Assembly (NCBI GenBank): GCA_958435885.1
Contig: CAUBHZ010000114.1
Location: forward strand, 1 to 6,342
Length of the DNA: 6,342 bases
Reading direction: 5' to 3'
From: an uncultured Intestinimonas sp.
Lineage (GTDB): Bacteria; Bacillota_A; Clostridia; Oscillospirales; Oscillospiraceae
In this document: positions 1 to 5,470 of the stretch, piece by piece
Position numbering within the stretch: the first letter of the stretch is position 1
Layout: the number at the start of each line of letters is the position of its first letter
Translations under genes and position numbers: made by a program
The notes under the pieces: model-generated
The model's input: the letters and a program-made list of their open reading frames with translations, nothing else
Database searches by the model: none
Told to the model about the DNA's origin: nothing

Positions 1-29
1 TTCGGATTTTACAGTCGTGGGATTATACT
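1..29 (+). promoter_or_regulatory. Candidate sigma-A promoter for the SLH surface protein gene
   Basis: TATACT at 24-29 matches the -10 consensus in five of six positions. The hexamer 17 bp upstream (TTCGGA, 1-6) matches TTGACA in only three positions, so the -35 is poor. A TTTACA at 8-13 lies between them and could be part of an activator site, but anything further upstream is outside the window. The start codon at 90 would have a leader of about 55 nt. This is inference from sequence pattern only. Confidence 0.35.
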
Positions 30-38
30 AAATCAAAT

Positions 39-59
39 AGGGAGAACGTACCGCTCCCT
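39..59 (+). other. Small inverted repeat in the 5' leader
   Basis: AGGGAG at 39-44 and CTCCCT at 54-59 form a 6-bp stem with a 9-nt loop, followed by TTTCC. It lies between the candidate -10 box and the ribosome binding site of the surface protein gene. It could be a leader hairpin or a weak terminator of an upstream transcript. The stem is short and has no real U tract, so I do not assign a function. Confidence 0.25.
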
Positions 60-89
60 TTCCAAAACAAAATCGCAGGAGGAAACAGC

Positions 90-2363
90 ATGAGAAAAGC
101 AAGACGGCCGGCAGCCATTGCCATGGCCCTCGCCCTGGCGCTTCAGCTGGGCACTGTGGTGCCAGCGGCGGCAGCGGGCATCAACTCGACCGCTGGGTAT
201 GAAAACGGCAATTCCCCCCTGAATCTGAACCTGATTGCCCGGTACGCCTCCGGCCAGTACAACGTGGACGGCGGCGTCATGGAGATCGTGGCCTACAGCC
301 AGAGCAATGGCTATGCTTACACCATCAACGGCCAGAGCGGCCTGCTGGCGGCAATCCCCCTGGGGGATCTCACCGCCGGGATCTCCGTCGCCCGGCTCAG
401 CGGCACGGACATCGACGTGAAGGCCCTGGTGGAGGCGGCGGACAGCTCATTCCGCTATGGGGACATGACCTCCGTGGCCATCTCTCCGGACAACACCATC
501 CTGGCCGCCGCCCTCCAGGCGGAGGGATATCATGACGCCGGCCGGGTAGCCCTGTTCGCCTGCAATGCCGACGGCTCCTTGACCCTGAGGGGACTGGTGG
601 AAACCGGTGTGCAGCCGGATATGGTGACCTTTGCCGGCAGCAGCACCGTCCTCACCGCCGACGAGGGGGAGCCTCGGGAGGGCTACGGCGACGGAATCGT
701 TGATCCCAGGGGCTCGGTTACTGTGGCAGATGTGTCAACCCTCACCAGCGAGGTGGTGGGCTTTGACGCTTTCGACGCCCGCCGTGACGAGCTGGCCTCA
801 GCCGGGATCGTGCTGAAGAAGGGAGTCGATCCCTCCACGGACCTGGAGCCGGAGTATATCGCCGTATCCGGCGGCAAGGCCTATGTCACCCTGCAGGAGA
901 ACAATGCCATCGCCGTGCTGGATCTGGCCTCCCGTACCTTTGACGGGATCTACTCCGCAGGTTTTGAGGACTACAGCGTCACCCCCATTGATATCGACAA
1001 GAAGGATGACGCCTATGCGCCCAGGACCTACGGCAGCCTCATGGGCATCCGGATGCCCGACGGCATCGCCGCCTTCCAGGTGGACGGCAAAACCTATCTG
1101 GTCACCGCCAACGAGGGCGACGCCCGAGAGTGGGGCGACGAGGATCTGGGCACCTTCTACCTCAGCGAGGACGAGCAGGACTTCGGCGAGGAGGGCGTGA
1201 CCTCCCCCACTGGAGCCATCACCGGGGAGAACTCCGGCCTGGAGGGCAAGGTGGTCTTCTTCAAGGTGGAGGACTTTGACGGCTTGGACAGCGGCAAGGA
1301 CTACCTCTTCGGCGGCCGCACCTTTACCATTTATGAGGCCGGGGAGAACGGCGTCACCGAGGTGTTCACCAGCGGCAACGACTTTGAGACCCTCACCGCC
1401 CGGTACCTGACCGATTACTACAACTGCTCCAACGACAACACCGTGGTGGATGACCGCTCTGGCAAGAAGGGACCGGAGGCGGAGAGCGTCACGGTTGGTA
1501 CGGTGGACGGCCGCACCTATGCCTTCGTGGCCCTGGAGCGCACCGGCGGCGTCATGGTCTATGACGTGACCGAGCCTGCCTCCGCCCAGTACGTGAACTA
1601 CATTAACACCCGGGATTTCGCCTCCATAGTGGAGGGCTCCGAGGAGTATGAGGACGGGGAGCTGGACAAGTGGGTCACCGGCGGCGATGTGGCCCCCGAG
1701 GGTCTGCTGTTCCTGAGTGATGCCGTCAGCCCCACCGGAGAGGCCCTGCTGCTGGCAGCCTGTGAGGTATCCGGCACGGTGGCTGTCTATCAGGTGGGCG
1801 GCGAGCCCCTGTCCGTCCTGCCCTTCACCGATGTGGAGGCCCGGGATGCCCAGGCGGTGCGCTATGTCTGTGAGAACGGCCTGATGGCTGGCGTCAGCGC
1901 GGACCGCTTTGAGCCCAATGGGACGCTGACCCGGGGCGAGGCGGTCACGGCCCTGTGGGCACTGGAGGGCCGCCCGGTGGTGAATTATCTGATGGACTTC
2001 TCCGATGTGGACCCGGCGGCCTCCTATGGCGAGGCCGTCCGCTGGGCCGCCTCCGAGGGGATCGCCGGCGGCTACGGCGGCGGCCTGTTCGGCCCGGACG
2101 ATCCCATCACCCGGGAGCAGCTGGCGGTCATGCTCTACCGCTACGCCCGGCATGAGGGCTATGACACCGCCCAGGGCGGCATGGCCGTCCGGGAGTTCGC
2201 CGACTATGACCAGATCGCCGGCTACGCTGCGGAGGCCATGACCTGGGCGGTGGAGGCCGGCGTGCTCACCGCGACCTCCTTGGACACGCTGGCCCCCGGC
2301 CAGGCAGCCACTCGGGTGCAGACTGCCCAGGCGCTGCTGGCCCTGTCCCAATTCACCAAATAA
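90..2363 (+). CDS. Choice-of-anchor I family secreted protein with three C-terminal SLH domains
   Basis: A 757-residue exported surface protein. AGGAGG at 77-82, 7 nt before the ATG, fixes the start. Residues 1-29 form a Sec signal peptide (RKARR, hydrophobic Ala/Leu core, cleavage probably after the VPAAAA run). Residues of about 30-570 match the choice-of-anchor I family, a predicted beta-propeller-like domain related to proteins loosely annotated as alkaline phosphatase or mesenchyme-specific glycoprotein. Visible hallmarks are DEGEPRE (191-197), ANEGDARE (340-347), GPEAESV followed by FVALERTGGVMVYD, and APEGLLFL near 535. Three SLH domains follow at about 577-627, 635-692 and 700-757, with FTDV/FSDV openings and the TR-E or TREQ motif. 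The third is degenerate (FADY opening, no TRGE). SLH domains hold proteins on the wall through secondary polymers. The biochemical activity of the propeller is unknown, and I see no clear catalytic residues. The gene is followed closely by a small gene and then a terminator. Confidence 0.9.
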   Translation: MRKARRPAAIAMALALALQLGTVVPAAAAGINSTAGYENGNSPLNLNLIARYASGQYNVDGGVMEIVAYSQSNGYAYTINGQSGLLAAIPLGDLTAGISVARLSGTDIDVKALVEAADSSFRYGDMTSVAISPDNTILAAALQAEGYHDAGRVALFACNADGSLTLRGLVETGVQPDMVTFAGSSTVLTADEGEPREGYGDGIVDPRGSVTVADVSTLTSEVVGFDAFDARRDELASAGIVLKKGVDPSTDLEPEYIAVSGGKAYVTLQENNAIAVLDLASRTFDGIYSAGFEDYSVTPIDIDKKDDAYAPRTYGSLMGIRMPDGIAAFQVDGKTYLVTANEGDAREWGDEDLGTFYLSEDEQDFGEEGVTSPTGAITGENSGLEGKVVFFKVEDFDGLDSGKDYLFGGRTFTIYEAGENGVTEVFTSGNDFETLTARYLTDYYNCSNDNTVVDDRSGKKGPEAESVTVGTVDGRTYAFVALERTGGVMVYDVTEPASAQYVNYINTRDFASIVEGSEEYEDGELDKWVTGGDVAPEGLLFLSDAVSPTGEALLLAACEVSGTVAVYQVGGEPLSVLPFTDVEARDAQAVRYVCENGLMAGVSADRFEPNGTLTRGEAVTALWALEGRPVVNYLMDFSDVDPAASYGEAVRWAASEGIAGGYGGGLFGPDDPITREQLAVMLYRYARHEGYDTAQGGMAVREFADYDQIAGYAAEAMTWAVEAGVLTATSLDTLAPGQAATRVQTAQALLALSQFTK

Positions 2364-2374
2364 CCAGGCGAATT

Positions 2375-2380
2375 GGGGTG
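2375..2380 (+). promoter_or_regulatory. Ribosome binding site that selects the ATG at 2389
   Basis: GGGGTG sits 8 nt before the ATG at 2389. The GTG at 2380 in the same frame has no usable site in front of it and its own bases form part of this site. The ATG is therefore the better start. Confidence 0.5.
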
Positions 2381-2388
2381 TGAAGACC

Positions 2389-2622
2389 ATGAAGCGTTTG
2401 GATAAGGAACGCCGGAAGCTGGAAAAGGTCGGATTCTCCGGGCAAACGTTGGAGCGGGCGATGGAGCTGCTGGAGCGGACGAATGCGTCCATCCTGAGCG
2501 AGCTCCTGGTCAAGATGGTGACCAGGCAGGAAAAAACGCCCTCCATGGCGCTGTACGAGATGGAGACCAAAACGCGGGAACTGGAGGCCAAACTGGGACT
2601 CTCGCCCAAGGAGCCATTCTAA
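2389..2622 (+). CDS. Small charged helical protein of unknown function
   Basis: A 77-residue protein (80 if the GTG at 2380 were used). I do not recognise the family. It starts with a very basic stretch (KRLDKERRKLEK), then a segment with heptad-like spacing (LERAMELLERTNASILSELLVKMV), then a second charged helix (YEMETKTRELEAKLGL). It has no signal peptide, membrane segment or Cys. It is likely cytoplasmic and alpha-helical, perhaps a coiled-coil or small adaptor or DNA-binding protein, but this is inference. It lies 25 nt after the SLH protein stop with no promoter or terminator between, so the two are probably co-transcribed. The terminator begins 14 nt past its stop. Codon use matches its neighbours, and coding is supported by the tight fit between the two flanking signals. 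Confidence 0.7.
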   Translation: MKRLDKERRKLEKVGFSGQTLERAMELLERTNASILSELLVKMVTRQEKTPSMALYEMETKTRELEAKLGLSPKEPF

Positions 2623-2635
2623 ACATCAGCAAAAT

Positions 2636-2679
2636 AAAGCAGCGGGGAGTAGGCAGATGTGCCTTCTCCCCGCTGCTTT
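2636..2679. terminator. Bidirectional intrinsic terminator between convergent genes
   Basis: AAAGCAGCGGGGAG (2636-2649) pairs perfectly with CTCCCCGCTGCTTT (2666-2679). After one T-T mismatch the stem continues with AGGC/GCCT, closing a 6-nt loop. The plus strand exits into TTTT (2677-2680). On the minus strand the A-rich 2631-2638 becomes TTTATTTT. It ends the plus-strand SLH/small-protein transcript and the minus-strand PepSY lipoprotein gene, whose stop codon is at 2690-2692. Confidence 0.9.
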
Positions 2680-2689
2680 TCTGTGCCGG

Positions 2690-3337
2690 TCAGTCCCTCA
2701 GATCGGCGGTCCAGTCGAAGATCCGCCCCGTCCGGGGGTCCAGTTCAAACTCGTACTTCATGCCGTCCAGGAACAGCTCCCCTTCGTAACGTCCCCGGCC
2801 GTCGCCGGACTCTTCCCAGACAGATACGTCCGCCGCACTGGCGCCGGAAACCTTGCCGGCCACGATGGAAGTGGCCTCCTCCGCTGTGACAGGGCTGCCG
2901 TCCAGAGCGTCCAGCCACTCCTCGTCCACCTCGTAGTCCGCACCAACGATGCGACCGTCGGCCATGGCCACCTCAAAGTCGTAGTCGCCGTAGTCGGTCT
3001 CGAACTCGATGTCATAGATGGGGATGCCATTGTCGCTGTCGGTCTCGTTTTTGATGTTGTAGGCGTCGCCCTCCGGCACGTCCGCATTGTCCAGGGCGAT
3101 GGCCAGGGCCTCCTCCCGGCTGATCTCCCCGGCGGCGACTCCCCTCTCCGGGTCGGGGGACACAGGCGGCGTCTGCCCCTGGCCGGCGGGCGTTTCCGGA
3201 ACGGAGGACGCCGGGGGAGTCTGGCCGCCGGAGGGGGCCGTCCCGCCGGGCGCGGCGCCGCCCGCCTGTCCGCCGCAGCCGGTCAGGCAGGCCAGCAAAA
3301 GCGCCGCTGTCAAACCGAAAGAAAAGATCTGTTTCAT
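2690..3337 (-). CDS. Lipoprotein with two PepSY domains
   Basis: A 215-residue exported lipoprotein. The open frame continues upstream to 3490, but the ATG at 3337 is the start: AAAGGAG lies 8 nt before it (3346-3352) and it opens directly into a lipoprotein signal peptide (MKQIFSF, hydrophobic core, lipobox LTGC with Cys21). Residues 22-70 are a Gly/Pro/Ala/Thr-rich disordered linker. Residues of about 72-140 form one PepSY domain (SREEALAIALDNA start, then YDIEFETDYGDYDFEVAMADGRIVG). Residues of about 150-213 form a second (TAEEATSIVAGKV, ending FELDPRTGRIFDW). PepSY domains are extracytoplasmic and are thought to inhibit or modulate proteases in some families, but the role here is not established. 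The gene is transcribed away from sigI and ends at the shared terminator. The downstream lipoprotein of the sigI locus has a similar PepSY, so the two may act in the same envelope process. Confidence 0.9.
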   Translation of the reverse strand: MKQIFSFGLTAALLLACLTGCGGQAGGAAPGGTAPSGGQTPPASSVPETPAGQGQTPPVSPDPERGVAAGEISREEALAIALDNADVPEGDAYNIKNETDSDNGIPIYDIEFETDYGDYDFEVAMADGRIVGADYEVDEEWLDALDGSPVTAEEATSIVAGKVSGASAADVSVWEESGDGRGRYEGELFLDGMKYEFELDPRTGRIFDWTADLRD

Positions 3338-3345
3338 CCCGCGCG

Positions 3346-3352
3346 CTCCTTT
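3346..3352 (-). promoter_or_regulatory. Ribosome binding site deciding the PepSY lipoprotein start
   Basis: Read on the minus strand this is AAAGGAG, 8 nt ahead of the ATG at 3337. It settles the start in a frame that otherwise stays open for 51 more codons with no signal peptide at its beginning. Confidence 0.8.
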
Positions 3353-3434
3353 CTGTGTGCGTGCCTCCATCCTACCACGAAGAACCCTGGCGCGCAACCC
3401 ATCCAAGGGAACACAAAACCGCCCCATCCGTTTC

Positions 3435-3462
3435 TTTACATACATTTGACAAAGATTTGACA
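3435..3462 (+). promoter_or_regulatory. Three TTNACA boxes with 11-bp period (PhoP-box-like array)
   Basis: TTTACA (3435-3440), TTGACA (3446-3451) and TTGACA (3457-3462) are separated by exactly 5 bp each. This matches the layout of Bacillus PhoP sites: TT(A/C/T)ACA direct repeats, one per helical turn. The two TTGACA copies could also be read as -35 boxes, but no -10 lies 16-18 bp downstream. The array sits between the divergent PepSY lipoprotein gene and sigI. On the plus strand a TACAAT (3502-3507) without a good -35 lies 39 bp further on and could be an activated -10. The regulator identity is inferred. Confidence 0.4.
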
Positions 3463-3524
3463 TCCAGACGGTCGCGCCTCCGTTTCGCAACCGCTAAACT
3501 TTACAATAGTGTTTTCTACCCTTT

Positions 3525-3572
3525 GAAAATTTCTGCTGTGACCCCGAAAATCCGGCGGCGTGTCCGTATCCT
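3525..3572 (+). promoter_or_regulatory. Sigma-I-type promoter of sigI-rsgI (autoregulatory)
   Basis: The element reads AAAATTT tract (3526-3532), CCCCG (3542-3546), 17 nt, CCGTATCCT (3564-3572). It aligns without gaps over 48 nt to the element at 5303-5350. Matches are 17 of 22 in the left block, 3 of 17 in the spacer and 9 of 9 in the right block. Conserved flanks around a random fixed-length spacer indicate a promoter. CCCC as -35 and CGTA (3565-3568) as -10 agree with the CCC/CGNA-type promoters described for SigI of Bacillus and Acetivibrio (Clostridium) thermocellum. Transcription would begin near 3575, just ahead of the ribosome binding site at 3579-3586, giving a very short leader. SigI control is inferred. 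Confidence 0.75.
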
Positions 3573-3594
3573 ACTGCCGGAGGGGGATGGAGGG

Positions 3595-4341
3595 ATGGCA
3601 ATGGTGCGCACAGAGCACGACATCGTTTCCCAGGTACGATCGGCCAAGACGGACTCGGAGGCGGCGGACGCCCTCATCCGTCAGTACATGGGCTTTATCC
3701 GCTCGGAGACGGTGAAGTTTCTTCATACCGCCCCGGAAAACGGCCATGAGGACGAACTGAGCATCGCCATGCTGGCCTTCTATGAGGCGGTGCTGGCCTA
3801 TGAGAAGAGCCGGGGCGCTTTTCTGCCCTACGCCGCCCGTGCTATTAAAAACCGGCTCATCGACCACTACCGGACGGAGAAGCGCCACGGCAACGTGATC
3901 TCCCTCCACACCCCCCTGGGCGGGGAGGAGGACGGCGGCGAGCTGCTGGACACCATCCCCGACACCGTGGACCACGCCGGGGACTATGCGGTGCGCACCG
4001 CCAGCCGGCGGGAGATCCAGGAGTTTTCCGAGAAGCTGGCCCAGTTCGGCCTGACCTTCTCCGATGTGGCGGACAACTGCCCCCGGCAGGAGCGGACCTT
4101 CGCCGCCTGCCGCCGGGTGCTGGACTTCGCCCGGACCCAGCCGGAGCTACTGAAACGGGTGGAGGACACGGGCAAGCTGCCCATGGGGGAGCTGTCCGCC
4201 GGCTCCGGCACCGACAGGAAGACCATGGAGCGGCACCGGAAGTACCTGGTGGCCATCCTGCTGGCCTTCACCAACGGCTATGAGATCATCCGGGGCCACC
4301 TGTGCCAGGTGGGCCCCAAGAGAGGGGGCGACGAGGCGTGA
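3595..4341 (+). CDS. sigI: RNA polymerase sigma factor SigI
   Basis: A 248-residue alternative sigma factor, close to the usual length of about 250 for SigI. GGAGGGGG (3579-3586) lies 8 nt before the ATG at 3595. A second ATG at 3601, with GGAGGG 6 nt before it, is a possible alternative. The open frame reaches back to 3355, but that part overlaps the promoter. Residues of about 27-97 are sigma region 2 (LIRQYMGFIRSE, ELSIAMLAFYEAVLAYE, FLPYAARAIKNRLIDHYRTEKR), which binds core polymerase and the -10. Residues of about 135-236 match the SigI C-terminal domain: FSEKLAQFGLTFSDVADNCP, LPMGELSAGSG, and the helix-turn-helix-like DRKTMERHRKY (207-217). This family lacks a standard sigma-70 region 4. 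The gene overlaps rsgI by 4 nt, so the sigma and anti-sigma factors are translationally coupled. Known SigI regulons concern heat and envelope stress in Bacillus and polysaccharide sensing in cellulolytic clostridia. The target here is probably envelope lipoproteins. Confidence 0.95.
   Translation: MAMVRTEHDIVSQVRSAKTDSEAADALIRQYMGFIRSETVKFLHTAPENGHEDELSIAMLAFYEAVLAYEKSRGAFLPYAARAIKNRLIDHYRTEKRHGNVISLHTPLGGEEDGGELLDTIPDTVDHAGDYAVRTASRREIQEFSEKLAQFGLTFSDVADNCPRQERTFAACRRVLDFARTQPELLKRVEDTGKLPMGELSAGSGTDRKTMERHRKYLVAILLAFTNGYEIIRGHLCQVGPKRGGDEA
4322..4328 (+). promoter_or_regulatory. Ribosome binding site for the GTG start of rsgI
   Basis: GAGGGGG inside the end of sigI lies 9 nt before the GTG at 4338. 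It supports this GTG over the in-frame ATG at 4302, which has no such site and would add 12 residues unlike any RsgI N-terminus. Confidence 0.7.
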
Positions 4342-5297
4342 GCTATCTGGTCATGGAGGTGCATCCGGCCTACGCGGTGGTGCTGGACGAGGAGGGCCGC
4401 TTTTTGAAGGCCGCCAACCTGCGCTATCAGGTGGGGGACACAGTGCGGGACATCGTGGAGCTGCGGCACCCCAGGGAAAAACGCCCCGCCCTGTGGAAGC
4501 CCCTGTCCGGCGTGGCTGGCCTGGCCGCCTGTCTGTGCTTGGTGTTCTTTGGCTACTACCAGCCAAACTTCACCCCCTACGGCGCCCTGCGCATCCAGAT
4601 CAACCCGGATGTGGAGCTCACCCTCAGCCGCACCGACCGGGTGCTGGAGCTGGAGGGGCTCAATGAGGACGGCCAGAGCCTGATTGCGGGCTACGAATAC
4701 AGCGGCAAGGACCGGGAGGACGTGACCGGGGAGCTGGTGGAGCGGGCCATCGATATGGGCTACCTCTCCGGCGGGGAGACGGTGTCCATCACGGTCACCA
4801 GCGCCGACGCCGACTGGCAGGCCCGGGAGGAACAGGCGGCCCGGGAGGATCTGGAGGAGCGGTACGGGGAGACCATCGTGATCCAAATCGGCCCCGCGCC
4901 GGAGGAGGAACCGGCCACCGAGGTGGTGATCCCGGTGGCGCCGCCCAGCCCCACGCCGTCCCCCACCTCGGACCTCACGCCGGAGCCTGTGCCGGAGCCC
5001 ACGCCGGCGCCCTCCGCGCCCCCTGTCCCCTCTGCCGACCCGGGGATCACGGACTACGATGACACGGACTACGGCCCCAACGCCGACGGGGTCACCGATT
5101 ATGAGGATACGGATTACGGTCCTTACAGCGACGGCGTCACCGACTATGAACCTCCCGACGACGGCCCTTATGTGGACGGTGACACCGACTATGAGGACCG
5201 GGATGACGGCGATGACCGGGACGACGATGACGACGACTGGGACGGCGATGACGATGATGATGGCGACGATGACGGAGAGCGGGATGACGACGATTAA
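4338..5297 (+). CDS. rsgI: Membrane anti-sigma-I factor RsgI with acidic-repeat tail
   Basis: A 319-residue single-pass anti-sigma factor. The GTG start overlaps the sigI stop (GTGA). Residues 1-48 are the cytoplasmic RsgI N-terminal domain that holds SigI (YLVMEVHPAYAVVLDEEGRFLKA, then YQVGDTV). Residues of about 56-74 are the membrane helix. Residues of about 80-190 are the RsgI middle or SEAL-like domain (ALRIQINPDVEL, then VLELEGLNEDGQSLI and an YGETIVIQIG end). Asn89-Pro90 is the site at which RsgI proteins studied in Bacillus and Acetivibrio cut themselves, the first step towards intramembrane proteolysis and SigI release. A Pro-rich linker spans about 201-235. From residue 237 there are three clear 15-residue repeats (ITDYDDTDYGPNADG type), a fourth decayed one, and an almost pure Asp tail. 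The tail replaces the carbohydrate-binding modules of clostridial RsgI sensors, so the ligand may be cations or a cationic surface. That last step is inference. Confidence 0.93.
   Translation: MSYLVMEVHPAYAVVLDEEGRFLKAANLRYQVGDTVRDIVELRHPREKRPALWKPLSGVAGLAACLCLVFFGYYQPNFTPYGALRIQINPDVELTLSRTDRVLELEGLNEDGQSLIAGYEYSGKDREDVTGELVERAIDMGYLSGGETVSITVTSADADWQAREEQAAREDLEERYGETIVIQIGPAPEEEPATEVVIPVAPPSPTPSPTSDLTPEPVPEPTPAPSAPPVPSADPGITDYDDTDYGPNADGVTDYEDTDYGPYSDGVTDYEPPDDGPYVDGDTDYEDRDDGDDRDDDDDDWDGDDDDDGDDDGERDDDD
5046..5225 (+). repeat. 45-bp (15-residue) acidic repeats in the RsgI tail
   Basis: The units are ITDYDDTDYGPNADG (5046-5090), VTDYEDTDYGPYSDG (5091-5135), VTDYEPPDDGPYVDG (5136-5180) and a decayed DTDYEDRDDGDDRDD (5181-5225). 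Divergence rises towards the C-terminus. The first unit nearly equals the units at the end of the downstream lipoprotein gene. Each junction contains N/D-x-D-G-x-x-D-x-x-D, resembling the calcium loops of thrombospondin type 3 repeats. The calcium role is inferred. Confidence 0.9.
5226..5294 (+). repeat. Low-complexity GAY (Asp) tract ending rsgI
   Basis: Nearly continuous GAC/GAT codons with scattered GGC and one TGG give about 23 residues that are mostly Asp, ending at the stop at 5295-5297. Mixed GAC and GAT shows selection on protein acidity rather than a pure trinucleotide expansion. Such tracts can change length by slippage, which would alter only the outer tail. Confidence 0.8.
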
Positions 5298-5302
5298 CGC
5301 AG

Positions 5303-5350
5303 AAAAATTTCCGCCGCGGCCCCGGTTTTGGAGACCGGCCGCCGTATCCT
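5303..5350 (+). promoter_or_regulatory. Sigma-I-type promoter, distal copy of a tandem pair
   Basis: AAAAATTT (5303-5310), CCCCG (5320-5324), 17 nt, CCGTATCCT (5342-5350). The right block is identical to that before sigI. CGTA (5343-5346) is the proposed -10. It starts 5 nt after the rsgI stop and directs transcription towards the lipoprotein gene. No terminator is visible between rsgI and this site, so read-through from the sigI promoter is also expected. Confidence 0.65.
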
Positions 5351-5372
5351 CCCTGTGTCAGCCGAAGAAGAG

Positions 5373-5422
5373 GAAAAAAGTTTTTCCCAGGCCCCGGTTT
5401 TTCGGCAGCGGCTCCGTAATCT
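5373..5422 (+). promoter_or_regulatory. Sigma-I-type promoter, proximal copy of a tandem pair
   Basis: AAAAAAGTTTTT tract (5374-5385), CCCCG (5392-5396), 17 nt, CCGTAATCT (5414-5422). The right block matches the distal copy in 7 of 9 positions. It lies 72 nt downstream of that copy. CGTA (5415-5418) as -10 would start transcription near 5425, giving a leader of about 46 nt before the ATG at 5471. The A/T tract is shifted by about one base relative to the other two copies. Confidence 0.6.
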
Positions 5423-5455
5423 AAAAGCAGAACACACAAACCAAACACCCTTTTC

Positions 5456-5461
5456 AAGGAG
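5456..5461 (+). promoter_or_regulatory. Ribosome binding site that selects the ATG at 5471
   Basis: AAGGAG lies 9 nt before the ATG at 5471. The in-frame ATG at 5462 directly abuts the site and cannot use it well. Confidence 0.75.
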
Positions 5462-5470
5462 ATGAATGAA

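Noticed and set aside
39..50. CGTA at 47-50 as a SigI promoter of the SLH gene
   Set aside because: There is no CCCC at the needed distance upstream and no flank similarity to the three real copies.
798..2609. A 603-codon open frame on the minus strand
   Set aside because: It lies opposite the SLH surface protein and the small gene, whose plus-strand products have clear family motifs and signals. Its product is Gly/His/Val-rich with no domain, and long antisense frames are common in GC-rich genes.
2657..3460. A 267-codon plus-strand open frame
   Set aside because: It starts inside the terminator and runs antisense to the PepSY lipoprotein, which has a lipobox, a ribosome binding site and two PepSY domains.
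3446..3485. Classical sigma-A promoter built on the TTGACA boxes
   Set aside because: No -10-like hexamer lies 16-18 bp downstream of either TTGACA; the sequence there is GC-rich. An operator array explains the exact 11-bp period better.
3518..3548. ACCCTT with CGAA as an alternative SigI promoter before sigI
   Set aside because: The gap of 21 bp between the boxes is too long and neither part is conserved in the copies before the lipoprotein. The CCCCG-N17-CCGTA element covers the region better.
5374..5388. GGAAAA/TTTTCC inverted repeat as a terminator after rsgI
   Set aside because: The stem is short and AT-rich, has no following U tract, and overlaps the conserved A/T tract of the proximal promoter.
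5059..5424. Plus-strand frame with FPPRPRF and FPRPRFF repeats
   Set aside because: The apparent protein repeat is only a translation of the tandem promoter copies and the alternate frame of the Asp tract. There is no ribosome binding site or recognised fold.
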